Program-made: the position numbers and the translations under genes
In this document: piece by piece, positions 1 through 11,136 of the stretch
Layout: the number at the start of each line of letters is the position of its first letter
How positions within the stretch are numbered: the first letter of the stretch is position 1
NCBI GenBank assembly: GCA_050084515.1
Contig: CM114274.1
Location: 27,776,001 to 27,840,000 of the forward strand
DNA: 64,000 nt
Source: Blasia pusilla
Taxonomy: Eukaryota > Marchantiophyta > Marchantiopsida > Blasiales
Reading direction: 5' to 3'
Notes under the pieces: model-generated
The model's database searches: none
What the model was told of the DNA's origin: nothing
What the model saw: the letters and a program-made list of their open reading frames with translations, nothing else

Positions 1-995
1 AATAATGAGGTGCCTAGAGGATAGAATGTAGCACTTATACCCTTTAGTTCCATCAGCATAGCCAATGAAGATATATCTTTGAGACTTGGGGTCTAATTTT
101 TTACGTCTCTTAGAAGGAATATGAGCATAACAGATATAGGGAAATACTTTCAAGAAGGAAAAATCAAGTTTACTTCCTTTGAAGACTTCGAATGGAGTTT
201 TATCATGAACTCTTGCTGTTGGAGTTCGGTTGATTAAGAAGACTACACATGCTACAGCCTCTGCCCAATACACCTTAGTCATGTTCTTCTCATTCAGCAT
301 AGCTCATGCCGCTTCAGCAATATGTCAATTTTTCCTTTCAGCCATTGCATTTTTTTGTGGAGTGTAACGACAAGTCACTTGACGTTGGATGTTATTCTGA
401 CATAAATAATCATCAAACTCTCTTGAAAGATACTTTCCTCCTCCATCACAACGCAATTTCAGAATGTGTTGTCCAGTTTGCTTCTCTACTAGAACTCTGA
501 ATGTTTGGAACACTGAGAATATCTTTGACTTGGCTTTCAAAAAGTATATCCATATATACATAGAGAAGTCATCAATAAATGAAATGAAGTATCGGCAACC
601 ACTAAGGCTATGTTGTGATGTTGTCCACACATGTTGTGGATCAACTCCAATATATTGGATGCTCTTCTATCTTGCTTTGGAAAAGAAAATCTAGCTTGTT
701 TTCCAAATTGGCAAGCATGACATACCTCTAACGTAGCAGGACTCGCTAATTTAGGGATTCCTATTACTATATTAGATGATGAAAAAATCTGTAATCTTTG
801 AAAATTCATATGTCCAATTCTCTTATGCCACATATTTAGATCTGTGACTTGTTGGCCGGTTTGACCATACATCGTTGTTTGAATCTCTGACATAGAAACA
901 TCTAATTTGAACCTTCCGCCAGATCTAGTTCCTTTGGCTATCCTAGTCTGGTCATCCATTGTTTTAATGAAACAACCATCTACGTTAAACTTCAC
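1..995 (-). pseudogene. Ty1/copia GAG-pre-integrase and integrase (partial, decayed)
   Basis: Minus-strand frames read a copia integrase. The zinc-binding pre-integrase segment (WHKRIGHMNF, then CHACQFGKQ) lies near 700-850. The core follows with FISFIDDFS (first catalytic Asp) near 560-600, a second acidic block near 430-450 and YTPQKNAMAERKN (catalytic Glu region) near 330-370. The conserved downstream segment (FLINRTPT, IFIGYADGTKGYKCY) runs to the window edge. Reverse transcriptase and RNase H would lie beyond position 1. Frames shift near 540-640 and 320, so the enzyme is dead. Integrase normally inserts the element cDNA into the host genome. The copia order (integrase before RT) separates it clearly from the gypsy elements that follow. 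Confidence 0.9.
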
Positions 996-1004
996 TTGAT
1001 AACC

Positions 1005-1385
1005 CTATTCTACTATCTGTCCTACACAAATCAGATTTCTTCCAATGGTAGGAACATAAAGAATATTTCCAATAGCTCCAAGACCATCTGATGTTATTGG
1101 AACTTTAACGGTATGCGTAATAGGATATTGAGTGTCATCTCCTATGAGCACAATTGTAGGATCTTTCACCGGCTCCAAACTACTTAACCATTTAGCTTGT
1201 GAGGTCATATGATTTGATGTACCAGAGTTAGTGTACCAATCTACTATCGAGTCTTTCTTGACCATTGCTCCCATATGATAACTCATGATCAAGATATGCT
1301 CCGTTTGTGAATGTTGTTGTTCTTGATACTGCTCTTGGTGTTGTTGCTTTACATAATTTTGTTGCTGTAAGGCTCCTGTTCTCAT
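1005..1385 (-). pseudogene. Ty1/copia aspartic protease (catalytic Asp lost)
   Basis: This frame carries the copia protease signature as WYTNSGTSNHMT, followed by a hydrophobic fold (IVLIGDDTQ, NILYVPTIGRNLICVGQ) typical of copia proteases. The family motif is Asp-Ser-Gly; here the Asp is Asn, so cleavage of the polyprotein would fail. It sits between the zinc knuckle of gag (upstream on the minus strand) and the pre-integrase domain, as expected. The N-terminal 35 residues are rich in Gln and His, a low-complexity linker. Confidence 0.85.
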
Positions 1386-2270
1386 ATTTGTCTTATTTTT
1401 GAAGCAAAACTTTGCATAGTGACCCTTTATCCCACAGTAATTGCAAGATGCAAGGACCCTCTACGGCTGACCTCGACCCCAACGGTTTCCACCATCACCA
1501 CCATGTGATTGTGTCTGGTACTAGTTTGTAGTTGATTGAGTGACGTTATATTGAATGCCTCTTCCTCCATATGTTTAATATCCACCACAACCACGGAAGT
1601 TTCTGCCACGATCTCTACCTCTGTTTGATCCATAACATGCAAATAATGCACTCTCTTGCACACTAGACGAGCTACCGCTACCTACGAGGCGCATCTCTTC
1701 ATTGATCAACAGAGGAACTAACGCTTGAAAGGTTGGATACTTCTCTCTCACATAAATAGAGATCTCAAAGGACTTGTAATCCTTTGGAAGGCCTTGAAGA
1801 GTGAATAAGATCAAATCATCATCTTCTACTGTCACGCCAATGCTATTCAACTAATCAACAATATGTCTGATACTCAAAATATAATCATTGATGCTCTGCG
1901 ATCATTTCCTCACTTCGTTTAATTGCTATTTCAATTTAAGCTTTCTAGCCTTTGTAGATGTCTGGAACAACATTTCCAATGCATCCCAGGTCTCCTTCGG
2001 AGTATCAACATCTTGGATATGACCTATCATTGGCGAACTGATCGTTATTGAAATGTAGTGAATTACTTGCCTTGCGCGTTTGTTCCAAACGCGAACATTC
2101 AAGTCTGTTGAGTCACTTTCTGGCTTGGCCTCATCACTTGTGACAAGCTCCCATAGTTCTTGACCCATGAGAAATTGTTTCATGCGAAACTTCCAGACAT
2201 TATAATTCTGCTTGTCTAGCTTCTCATTTGTGATTGTTGTTGAGTAATACTCCATGATAAACGAATTCAC
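1386..2270 (-). pseudogene. Ty1/copia gag (nucleocapsid) with CCHC zinc knuckle
   Basis: The first frame (2,270 to 1,926) reads a copia gag N-terminus: LDKQNYNVWKFRMKQFLMGQ and later TPKETWDALEMLFQ, the UBN2/DUF4219-type capsid signature. After frame breaks near 1,850-1,930 it continues through GVTVEDDDLILFTLQGLPKDYKSFE and a Gly/Arg-rich stretch to a CCHC knuckle (CNYCGIKGHYAKFC) at about 1,400-1,445. Gag packages element RNA into virus-like particles. At least two frameshifts or stops break it. A 110-bp piece of this same gag region recurs at 20,742-20,853 inside gypsy copy G3. Confidence 0.88.
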
Positions 2271-2766
2271 TCACAAAAAATTCAGGCTTTCTACTACTCC
2301 AATTGAATCATAGACCACTCCTACATAGAAATCAACCTGAAATTTTCCAAAATTGATCAATTGTATGAAAGAGCTAGCCGAAATTGGCCTGTAGAGAGCA
2401 AAGTAAACAACTTTTCTTCACTAATTGCACTTTCCTACACTGAAATTGTTGCTGCAGAAGCTCAGAGTGTCAAAATCAAGCGATTTTGGGTGCGTTGGAA
2501 AGCTCTCGACAAGCTCTACAAGATGATAAGAACCAGCCTTTAGCATCATTGTAGCCTAAGCACACATTGACGGCTGAATCGACCGGAAAAGCCCTAAAAA
2601 ATACCTCCAAAGTTTTATCACCATCAAAGCTCCACCTAAAATCTGCACCCACTGAGCTTTGGATAAAATTTCCTTCTCTCAAACTGAAATTGTGCTTTCT
2701 ATTGCCTCTTTTATCTCTTCAAACACCAAAAATTTCAAGTGATGTTCTCCTCCTACTTTGATACCA
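2271..2766 (-). other. Ty1/copia leader and primer-binding site
   Basis: Untranslated leader between LTR and gag. At 2,757-2,766 the minus strand reads TGGTATCAAA, matching the start of the usual copia primer-binding site (complementary to the 3' end of initiator methionine tRNA). About 200 bp of this leader (2,540-2,766) is repeated in inverted orientation at 3,114-3,309. Confidence 0.75.
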
Positions 2767-3113
2767 TATGGAAAACTGCTAAACAAGCATAATTGATGGA
2801 AAACGGCTTTCACACACACACACTCCACCATGGAGAACGAAATTTGCAATGACAAAATGAGTGGAGGCTGGTACTCTTCTCAATTATATAGGGTATGTAC
2901 AAGCAACCCTAACCATCCATAACCATAGTCTTAACCATAGTCTCGAGTTAGCCTAATTGTGATTAACTAACCCTAGTTAAGATAATCGTGTTTAACTGAC
3001 TAACCAAGATTAAACTTCCCTACTTCGTGTAAGTGCCAAATGCATCAGTTTAGGTGTCTCATGAGCTTGACTCGAACCCAATCTTCAATACTTTAACAAT
3101 TCTCTACATGGTA
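2767..3113 (-). repeat. Ty1/copia LTR, about 345 bp
   Basis: It lies directly outside the minus-strand primer-binding site. It starts TGGAAAAC and ends CTCTACA on the plus strand, so TG...CA ends are satisfied in both directions. A TATA-like CTATATAATT on the minus strand (around 2,884-2,893) suits minus-strand transcription into the element. It contains AC-rich tracts near 2,813-2,825. The other LTR of the element is outside the window. Confidence 0.7.
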
Positions 3114-3309
3114 TCAAAATGATATGAGAACATCAATTGAATTTCTTGGTGTTTGAGGAGAGAAGGGAGCCAAGAGAGGGCACAATTTCAATTTGGGAGA
3201 AGGAAATTTTGTTCATAGCTCATTTGGTGGAGATTTCAGGTAGAGTTGTGACGGTGATAAAACTTTGAAGGCATTTTAGGGCTTTTCCGATCGATTTAGC
3301 CATCTTGGT
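3114..3309 (+). repeat. inverted copy of the copia leader, plus orientation
   Basis: The plus strand reads TGGTATCAAAATGATATGAG directly after the LTR and then follows the leader at 2,540-2,766 on the opposite strand for about 190 bp, with scattered substitutions. One LTR is therefore flanked on both sides by outward-facing primer-binding sites. The copy is cut off at 3,310 by the gypsy LTR. Confidence 0.75.
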
Positions 3310-3690
3310 TGTCGTACGCATACACATCGCTACACAATATACATCGTTGTCACCGAACACACACACAAACACACACGATCCCATGCTAACTCATGGCATC
3401 CAAACAACGAGACAAGAACTACTAAAATATCTCCAATAAAGTACGATCCAATCTCTATGTATATCATCTCACACCATAGCTCTCAAAGGTGTGCACTCTC
3501 TCTTATGTCAAACCGAACCCACTCTCCTAATGAGAGGCTTGGGTTACACTCACAAGGCAAGGGACCATAGCTCCGCCGCCTCATGCCAAGAGGTTCAACA
3601 AAGAGAGAATGAGCTCTCAAGCTCTCTCTCCTTGGGATATATACCCCTCCCCTCTCCCAAGAGAACATCGGATGCCAAAACGTCACGCAC
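3310..3690 (-). repeat. gypsy copy G1, 3' LTR fragment
   Basis: It begins TGTCGTACGCATACACATCG, the same end seen at 62,936 (G5) and, on the other strand, at 24,068 (G3). Similarity to the G5 LTR continues through the pyrimidine-rich stretch near 3,590-3,665. The U3 half and the PHD-coding 3' end present in other copies are missing: integrase sequence joins the LTR directly near 3,690. Confidence 0.8.
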
Positions 3691-5050
3691 TCTCAAGATA
3701 GTGCGCCCTACAGTCACATCCAACGTCGTTGGTGCCGTCTGCTGCAAGTAGACCTAATCTCCCTGATGAAACCTCCGGATAGTTGGTCGATAACCACCAC
3801 CCTGAATAGTCGCATACCTCAACGTATCTCGATGCTGTGCAATTGCCAAGTTCTCGAACACCATGGGCATCACTCTCCGAAATAACTCGGCCCTCTGAGA
3901 ACATGCTCGCATCCACACATCTGGATCATCAAGGTCCAACACCTCACCAGTATCTCGACGAATGGCCGCAGATAAATCTGGCTCTCGGCCATAAAGTAAC
4001 AAGTACGGTGAAAAAGACGCTAAGGATACATGCTGCTGAATTTGTATCCCATTGCAAACCACGGCAACTGGAGGTCCCAATCTCATAGATGACCTCTTTG
4101 CAAGCCATACTTGAGTAAACCCCTCTTCACCATCTATACAATTCTCTCCGCTAATCCATCCGCCTTGGGATGATCTCGCAAAGTCGTGCGGTGGTCGATC
4201 AACGTCTGATCATACAAGGCCTGGAACTCACCGCGAAACTCGGTATCTTGGTCTGTTGACACCTCAACCGGTGCACCATAATGACTCAAAACTCTGTCAA
4301 GGAAGGCATAAGCTACTCCCTCACTCGCTTTGTCAGGCAATGCAACCAACTCGATCCACTTCGAGAAGTGCTCGACCATCACCAACAGATAACGACTATG
4401 ACGCTCCGTCAAAGGCAAAGGTCATGCAAAATCCAAACTCCATCTATACCCTAAGCCCATGATTGGTAATAGATGCAACTGTGGAGTCGGAGCATTGAAT
4501 GACACTCGGACCCGGTCACACACCATGCACTTGGCACCAAACAGCTGAACATCACTCTACATGCCTCGCCACCAAGACTGAATCTGGAGCAAGCTCTACG
4601 TACTCTTCATCCCAAAGTGACCCAACTCCTCGTGGGCATGATACACTAGTCGTGCTCTCTGCGAAGGATGCGGCACTATGCGTACTCTGCCATCCTCCCA
4701 AACCCTCAAAACATGTGTCCTCTCCCAACAGTAACTGCCTCGGCCTGGCCAGAGGATCCGATCCCGCTCTCTAGCATCCACGGTGCTCGCAACGCTGCCA
4801 GTACAAAGGTACTCCAAGAATACTCCATCATCATGAATATCTCGGCCATCTGTCGTCTCCCCACTGACCTTGGGATCCAAGGACTCTCCACTAGACCTCG
4901 CCATCCAAGTCTCCACACTCTGGCTCTCCATAGCCAACATGCTTAAATAGGTTGACGTGTGCCATCCTGGCTCTGACTCCTCATCACTCTCTCCATGCAA
5001 TCGAGATCCAGTCGCATCTTGCTGATTGGGGCATGGGTTACCATTCAACC
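3691..5050 (-). pseudogene. gypsy G1 integrase (decayed)
   Basis: Minus-strand frames give a Ty3/gypsy integrase. The zinc-binding N-terminus (HAHEELGHFGMK) ends near 4,600. The catalytic core has VMVEHFSKWIELVALPDKA near 4,330-4,400, the second Asp in STDQDTEFRGEF near 4,240-4,270 and the Glu region (DHPKADGLAERIV) near 4,134-4,175. The tail reads SFSPYLLLYGREPDL near 3,990, then LDLDDPDVW and RRFHQGD. Frames are broken near 4,420-4,600 and 4,090-4,130. A 150-residue segment rich in Asp, Glu and Ser (4,596-5,048) links RNase H to integrase. No chromodomain is visible, and the downstream PHD segment is deleted in this copy. Confidence 0.9.
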
Positions 5051-5060
5051 CATTTGCATC

Positions 5061-6491
5061 CTAGTTGAGCGTCCCAAGTCTATGTACCACCTGGAAATCA
5101 TACTCTTGCAACAACAGAGCCCATCTCGCAAGCTTCCCTATAAGCTTGTCGGACTCTATTAACCACTTCAGTGGTTGATGATCAATGATGATGGTAAAGG
5201 GATTGCCAAATAAGTAACACCTGAAATGCGTGACATTCCACACCGCAGCCAAGCACTTACCCTCATACAAGTTGTACTTCGCCTCTCCAGCGTTGTTTGA
5301 GCGGCTAGCATAAGCCACCACGAACTCTCTACCCTCATCATTATGTTGGGTGAGCACCCCTCCAAGCCCCAACATGCTCCAATCTATGTGCAACTTGAAA
5401 GAATGTCCCCTGATCGGTCTCCTCAAGATGGGCACGGACGTCAACCTGTCCTTGAGCAACTGAAATGCTCGCTCTTGCTCATCCCCCAAGTGCCACTCGT
5501 GATCCACCTTGGTCAGCAAGGTCAGCGGCTTCGCAATCGAACTAAATCCCTTGACATATCGCCAATAGAAGTTCGCCAATCCCATGAATGCGCGAACACG
5601 ACTCACATCTGTAGGGCATGGAATGCGTGAGATAGCCTCTCCCTTCGTCTGCTGAACACCAAGGCCCCCTGAGTATATCGTATGACCCAAGTACTCAATC
5701 TGGTCGTAGAAGAACTTGCTCTTGCCTGGATGTAGCTTCAGCCCATGTAATTGCAATCGTCGAAACACCTCCTCTAAATGCTGCTCATGCTCCTCAACCG
5801 TGGTGCTAAAGACTACAATGTCATCAATATAACACCTAGCAAAATCCAGACCAACCAAGATCCTATCCATGATCCTCTAAAACGCAGCCGGCGCGTTCTT
5901 TAACCCAAATGGTAAGAACCGCCACTGGTACAAATAATCCTTCCCGTGAGGATCGATGGCCCAAAATACCATCTTCTGCATGTCCTCCAATCTGATAGGC
6001 AGCTGATGGTATCCGGCTCACAAATCCAATGTACCGAAGACCTTTGCGTGACCAATCGCATCAAAGATCTCCTCAAGGGTGGGCATGGCATACCTATTGG
6101 ACTTCGTCTGCCAATTGATAGGTCGGTAATCCCCACACATCCGCCTATCCGTCCAGTTGCCATGCACATCCTTCTTGGTGGGCATGAAGGGATGATGCAT
6201 ACCCCCATGCGACATCTCCACTAGTCTCGCCGACCAAGTCCTGGCTCCTACTCAATCGAGCCCTCTCCATATCATTTTGCACTGAGGGCCGTGGAAGATC
6301 GGCGTATCACTGGACAACTCAATGCGGATCCCCGGTCCCTTCAGCGTACCCAAATCCTCCATGCTAAATGCAAAGCAGCTCCTATAACTCCTGAGGAACT
6401 GATATATTTGGCACCGCTCTCCTCCTTTCAACTTAGGGCCCATATTCGGCTGCCAAGTCTCCATCGTGACTACGGTAGGACTCTTCGGCAT
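5061..6491 (-). pseudogene. gypsy G1 reverse transcriptase and RNase H (decayed)
   Basis: From 6,491 downward the frames read the RT N-terminal segment (GGERCQIYQFLRSY), then RRMCGDYRPIN near 6,110-6,140, fingers and palm (EEIFDAIGHAKVFGTLDL), YQWRFLPFGLKNAP near 5,890-5,935 and the catalytic YIDDIVVFS near 5,805-5,831. The thumb (HLEEVFRRLQLHGLKLHPGK) and connection follow. RNase H acidic residues are visible in LHIDWSMLGLGG, YEGKCLAAVW and IIDHQPLKWL. The RT tail and RNase H share one open frame from 5,870 to 5,061 (269 codons). Upstream the RT has several stops and a frame change near 6,225-6,250. The enzyme copies element RNA into DNA and removes the RNA strand. Confidence 0.93.
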
Positions 6492-6768
6492 GGGTATCGG
6501 TGGTTGCTATGGTGCAATCCCGTGTCGAACAACAACACTCGTCCGCTCTCCTGCAACCAATTGCAAACTCTGATCTCCTCCACATGCAATGCCCAGAACC
6601 ATGCTCGATGTTGTGGCTATCATCTCCTAGCGTACCTGCAAAACATCCCAAGAAGTCCAAGGGTGTCTCTCCCAATCCCCTGGTGCGTAGATCTCCTCGG
6701 GTCTCGCCCCCAACCATTGCCTCTACTGTCTTGGTAGGCATGGGGCTCACCAACGCAACCGTTGTGAT
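6492..6768 (-). other. gypsy G1 linker between methyltransferase and RT
   Basis: About 90 codons between the methyltransferase C-terminus and the RT N-terminus. The frame 6,753-6,433 is Gly-, Cys- and Asp-rich with no recognised motif. The matching stretch in G2 is 11,901-12,187. The frame changes within it in both copies. Confidence 0.5.
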
Positions 6769-8122
6769 CTATCGCGATCTCATACGACGCTGCTCAGCCA
6801 CTCCCAAGCTGAGGATCCATGTCAAGTAGTTCAGGTCCATCGCTTGACCCGAAACATGGCGTCGTGATGCCTCGGACAATGACGATACTGCCGTCACTCT
6901 TGTGGGAAATCCCATCGCTTGCTCTCTCTCGTCGACGTTGGGCTCCACCAACCGCTGAACCTGGTTATCCCAAACCAAGCAAGGACCGGCTTCCTTGTAT
7001 GCATAGGAAGCAGGAAAACTCACAAACGTGGGCAAGGCTGCCCGCGGCCTGCCTACCCTGTTGACCACAATCAACGGTGGTCGATCATCGTGTCTCACTG
7101 CCTGTGATCGAAGACCTGGATCCATAATGGAATCCACTAACAAATGGGAGGGGCGCTCCACTCTCGCATACGCCCTCCGTAACACCGCATGGGGCACCAA
7201 GTTGATCCACCTTAGACGCGGGCGATGGGCTCTAGAACCTACACTCGCCGCATCCAAGAACACTACTGGGCGGATCTAGGCACGTACTTGATGAGCACTT
7301 GTCACCACTTGTGACCTGGAGTCTCCTAAGATTGGCACATTCTCCAGAATGTAGGCTGGAGAACGAGACTGGTGCTCTTGCAACTGCCGTAAGACCCTTC
7401 GACATCTCCCAAAACAACCAGGACCGAGTGTCAGCCAACTCGCTGCCTCGTCCAACACTCAATTGGCCCTGACATGGCCAACCGGAAATGACCAAATCAA
7501 TGGTCCCTACCCGCTCTAAGTCCTGCGCCCCCAACAACAAAATATCCCTCAGTAGGGAACTCTGGTACCCTTGTACCGCGGACGGAGAAAATAAGTCGGG
7601 AAAACGTAGGCATAACTGCACCACATATCGTAGTGAGACGCGCCTTGCAACATCATCACTCTCCACATACAGGTACTGCTACACTTGCACTCCTACCTAC
7701 AAAACAGCAGCTAACCCGATGCTAATCCCTCCAAAGAGATCTAACACTCAAATACCCTCCTCCGGGATACATTATACAATGGGTGTGGTATCCAACGGTG
7801 TCATCGTAGCACTCCTTGCTACCTCGGGTTCCTCAAACCTGTCATGCTCCTGTGCAAATACCTCGCTCCACGCAATTAGCACGTGCTCATTTTCCAATCG
7901 TCTAAACTCCTCAGTCGAGCCCCACAACAACACCTCTCCTCCGCGGAATGATGCGGCTACCATAACACTCCTCTCCATAGAAATGTCAGGAACAGGAGTA
8001 TCCTCTGCATGGACATGTCCCTCAATCAAATCACTAGGCCAACTGATGGCACTGCTAAATGTTGCTAAGGTCGCCATCTCTCCTGGTCGTTGCTCGATCA
8101 TCGCACTGCACCTGTGAATCAA
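6769..8122 (-). pseudogene. C5-cytosine DNA methyltransferase domain in gypsy G1 pol
   Basis: Minus-strand reading gives the conserved C5-methyltransferase motifs in order. Motif I is LDLFGGISIGLAAVL (about 7,700-7,745), the SAM-binding loop, followed by YLYVESDD (motif II acidic). Motif IV is LVISGWPCQG (about 7,475-7,505), with the catalytic Cys. Motif VI is YILENVPIL (about 7,330-7,360), motif VIII GSRAHRPRLRWINLVP (about 7,200-7,245), motif IX VDEREQAMGFP and motif X GQAMDLNYLTW (about 6,810-6,935). Order and spacing match the Dnmt3/DNMT1 class rather than the permuted DRM enzymes. The first half shares a frame with the upstream protease; one frameshift near 7,440-7,460 moves the rest. 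Stops interrupt motif I surroundings (Gln, Arg and Trp codons). The N-terminal ~115 residues (8,122-7,772) are an unidentified linker. The product would add methyl groups to cytosine in DNA. Confidence 0.88.
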
Positions 8123-8965
8123 ACCGGTAATGAGCTAAGGCGCCCATCACCGATCGCCATCCTGGTCAGAGGATCCGACTCCTCCCGAATGTCAGGAAAA
8201 CCCCATCGGATATAACACTGCTCCACCAACCAAGATGTCGTAGGACTCTGCATCAGTCACTATCGCCTTGGCGCGCACCACAGACTCATCAGTAGGATGT
8301 CTCGGGCGAATCCTCACCACGACCTCTTGTCGGATGATATACTGTGTGGTACTCGCTCCACCCAAGGATGTATGTATCCGGAATGAACAACGCTCCACAT
8401 CGGCTCTCGTCCAGCCTTATCCTCTGAATTACGCTTTCCCCAACATCAGGGGTTGCGCTCCTGAATCCAACAAGATGCGCTACGGACTAGAAGCTCTACG
8501 CATGGGAATCACCAACTGGAAGACCTCTCCTTGATTATCCAGCAACACAACACCAAGAGAAGCCATGGCACGCTCTATCGTGGGTCTAGCACGCATCTCC
8601 TCCATCCTAGCAGCCGTAGCCTGCCATGAATCTGACGTGGACAGCCCGAGCATCCGCTCCAAGGGCAGGTCCATCACCTCCTTTGCAATCACCTCTGAAC
8701 GTGATGCAAGAACTCCAACTCCACACTCATATAGTGAAGCAGCCAGCCAAAAAGCCTCGGCAGGCATACCCCTCAATGTCATAACATCGAAAGCAGAAAA
8801 TAAAGGAGTGCGGTACACAACAATGGCGACCCCCAACAACGTGCTCGACACATGCTCCTCTTGAGCATCAACAATAGGAGTTTTCGTACTCGCTTCTCCC
8901 GTCGCCCTTCGTGCCTGCACACCAACAACATCACCAACTCTCAAGGAACTTTGATGAGGACCCAT
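8123..8965 (-). pseudogene. gypsy G1 retropepsin-like aspartic protease
   Basis: The frame from 8,965 down reads a Ser/Arg-rich linker and then LLDSGAQPLMLGKA (about 8,440-8,485), the Asp-Ser-Gly active site of retroviral-type proteases, followed by RIHTSLGGAS and a C-terminal hydrophobic strand (ESYDILVGGAVLYPMGF, about 8,195-8,245). Stops lie near 8,434, 8,479 and 8,191. The frame is continuous, apart from stops, with the methyltransferase linker at 8,122, so protease and methyltransferase belonged to one polyprotein. The protease would cut gag-pol into mature parts. Confidence 0.85.
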
Positions 8966-9209
8966 CGATCATCGCTTCGGAAAACGTGAAAGATTGAGGA
9001 AGCCTAGTTTGTTTTTCTGGCTTCCCCTCGCTATGGATCCAACTCTGCGTTTGCTCCACGCCTCAGAATTGCGGCGGCCTCCATTTGGGCAACCCCACAC
9101 ATCCAACCAGGATTCTCCATATCTTTGGCTGCTCCATACGATGTCGATGCCACGAATTCGGCATCGGATAACAACTATGCCATAACTGCAATCTGCTCCT
9201 ATAGCTGCT

Positions 9210-10415
9210 TTATCTGAGCACCCATCCCAGCCTCACGTCCAGCGTCTCCCTTGGCGCGTCTAGATGGTGGTACTCTACCTCCTCCACGGGCAGCTCCCCC
9301 ACCCTATCGCGCAACTCCAGCTCCTCATCCCCCAATGGGACCACCTGGTGCATGATCTCTAGACTACTAGAAGCTACTCGCTTTGATGCCCTCTCTAGCC
9401 CTTGGTCCAGACGTAACTCAGGATGTAAGTTGAAACACCAAGCGCGGGTATGATCATACCTCTGATAATAGTCACATTGATGACCTCCTGGTGCAGCACC
9501 ATCTTTTCCTCCATGTTGAGGCATACGTCCACGACCCTGACAAGTGCAATCGAGCTGATGATGGGCTCCACCACATGACCAACAAGTAATAGTAGGCGGC
9601 TGCTGCTGAGCCACATATGAAGGCGCAGGTCTGTGTGGCACGGCCTCCCGGTATCCTCCCTGAGCTTGTGGTGTCATAGTTGCCACGTTGCTGCACAAGT
9701 GGTGCAGCCAATTGTGAGTGCTCTCGCCCAGAACCCATGGTGACTACGCTCTCCTTTGCCATGTTGCGCTCAATGTTCTCGACGGTCCTAAAAACATCTC
9801 TCAACATAGGGGAGGTGTTCATAAGAAGCATCCCCTCCCGCACCCGTGTCGGGAGGGTCCGATCCAACATCGTGTACCATGACTCGATAGCTTGAGCCTC
9901 TGTCACCCCTTGAGTGACGTTGATCAACCTGAGTAGAGCCTGCACGCCTCGATCTCACATGCATATCTCTGAGAGAACTCATGGTAATCGTCCATGGCCG
10001 CCCCCTCTAAATGATGGAACATACCATTCCATGTTATAAACGGGTTGAACTCTCTAGAGTTCCTGGTCTGCTGGGAGTCCTACCAACTCCTAAACTCTGT
10101 TATGAAATCGTGCAACTCAATCGTGCCTACTGCACTTGAAAACCTACGCGGTCCTCTACCCCGGTCATCCATCTCGTACGCCCAACTAGTAGGATCACTC
10201 ACAATATGTGGCGATATGCTCACAAATTCCTCTACACCCTCCCACTCGGTGGACGATGACACAGGAGGAGGTCGAGGTGGTCCCTCACTTGGAGACCCTC
10301 AGAACCTCACGCCACTCCGTGTAAAAGCTCTAGAGCTACTCTCAAAGTCCCGAAGGGACGCCGTGATGACCCTCGTGCCCCTCTTATCCAATCACTCTCA
10401 ACCTCGCGAGTAATC
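9210..10415 (-). pseudogene. gypsy G1 gag with two zinc knuckles
   Basis: The capsid part reads INVTQGVTEAQAIESWYTML and RTLPTRVREGMLL (about 9,800-9,945), a retrotransposon gag (PF03732-like) signature. The nucleocapsid part has a first knuckle CWSCGGAHHQLDC (about 9,545-9,585) and a second CDYYQRYDHTRAWC (about 9,440-9,480), the latter with one Cys changed to Tyr; in G2 the second knuckle is intact. Several frame changes (9,472-9,698 and 9,788-9,982) break the gene. The N-terminus extends to about 10,415 but its start codon cannot be fixed. Confidence 0.82.
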
Positions 10416-11100
10416 CCTCAATCACTCATCCCAAACATACGGCACTCGATCTACACTCTGCTCCCCAACACGTGTAATGTGCGGCACCACGCGGCGTGGT
10501 ACGGCAAATCGACCAGGCTATCATCTCATCGACAACCTACCCTCAACTCCAGACATCCCACACAGGTCTATGTCCCCTAAACCACATACATGAATGATGC
10601 TCTCAGCATCCACACAACCCAATATCCCCAAAGAGACTACCCAAATCCCACAATCCCTCACACGTGCAGGGTAAACGACCAGAATGGGTAACCTGAACAC
10701 ATGTCGATGTCGCTCCTCGGCAACTGCAAATCTTGATCCCAACTCGTTTGTGAATACAACTCCTCGTAACCTATGCTCGCAGGTCACCTCCTTGGCTATT
10801 GACTTTCTGTAGTAGGTCAAGGGTCAATTCCCAAAGTGTGAAGTCAATGATCACCAACATGGAAACTTACTCAAAATAGTAAGTTTCTCTATATGGCTCC
10901 AAATGAGCCGAAACGAAGGGGAAACCTGCTCTCTCAGATTTCCCGTGGCCTCAACAGGTCATCCTCAACCTCCTGGGCCTGTCCTCCACTACTCGTGCAG
11001 ACTCTCTGCTAGATCCCACCAGTCTATCCTAACAATGGTGACACGGGTGACCGTTGACTCGGCCAACAAGTCACCTAACGGACTAAGACCAAAATAGATA
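10416..11100 (-). repeat. gypsy G1 leader and 5' LTR (truncated)
   Basis: Sequence at 10,640-10,740 matches the G2 leader near 16,870-16,940. 10,770-11,095 matches the G5 LTR at 63,358-63,620, including the promoter-side TATATGGCTCC/TATAGATAGCTCC area and the run ending near the G4 U3 (GTGACCRTTGACTCRGYCAA). The LTR is not complete: no U3 end is seen and the sequence changes abruptly near 11,100. Confidence 0.65.
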
Positions 11101-11136
11101 AATTTCCATTAGTAACGTTCCCAATGCAACATATCT

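Noticed and set aside
3060-3090. tRNA-like TTCGAGTC word near the copia LTR
   Set aside because: No cloverleaf arms could be built; it is internal to the LTR.
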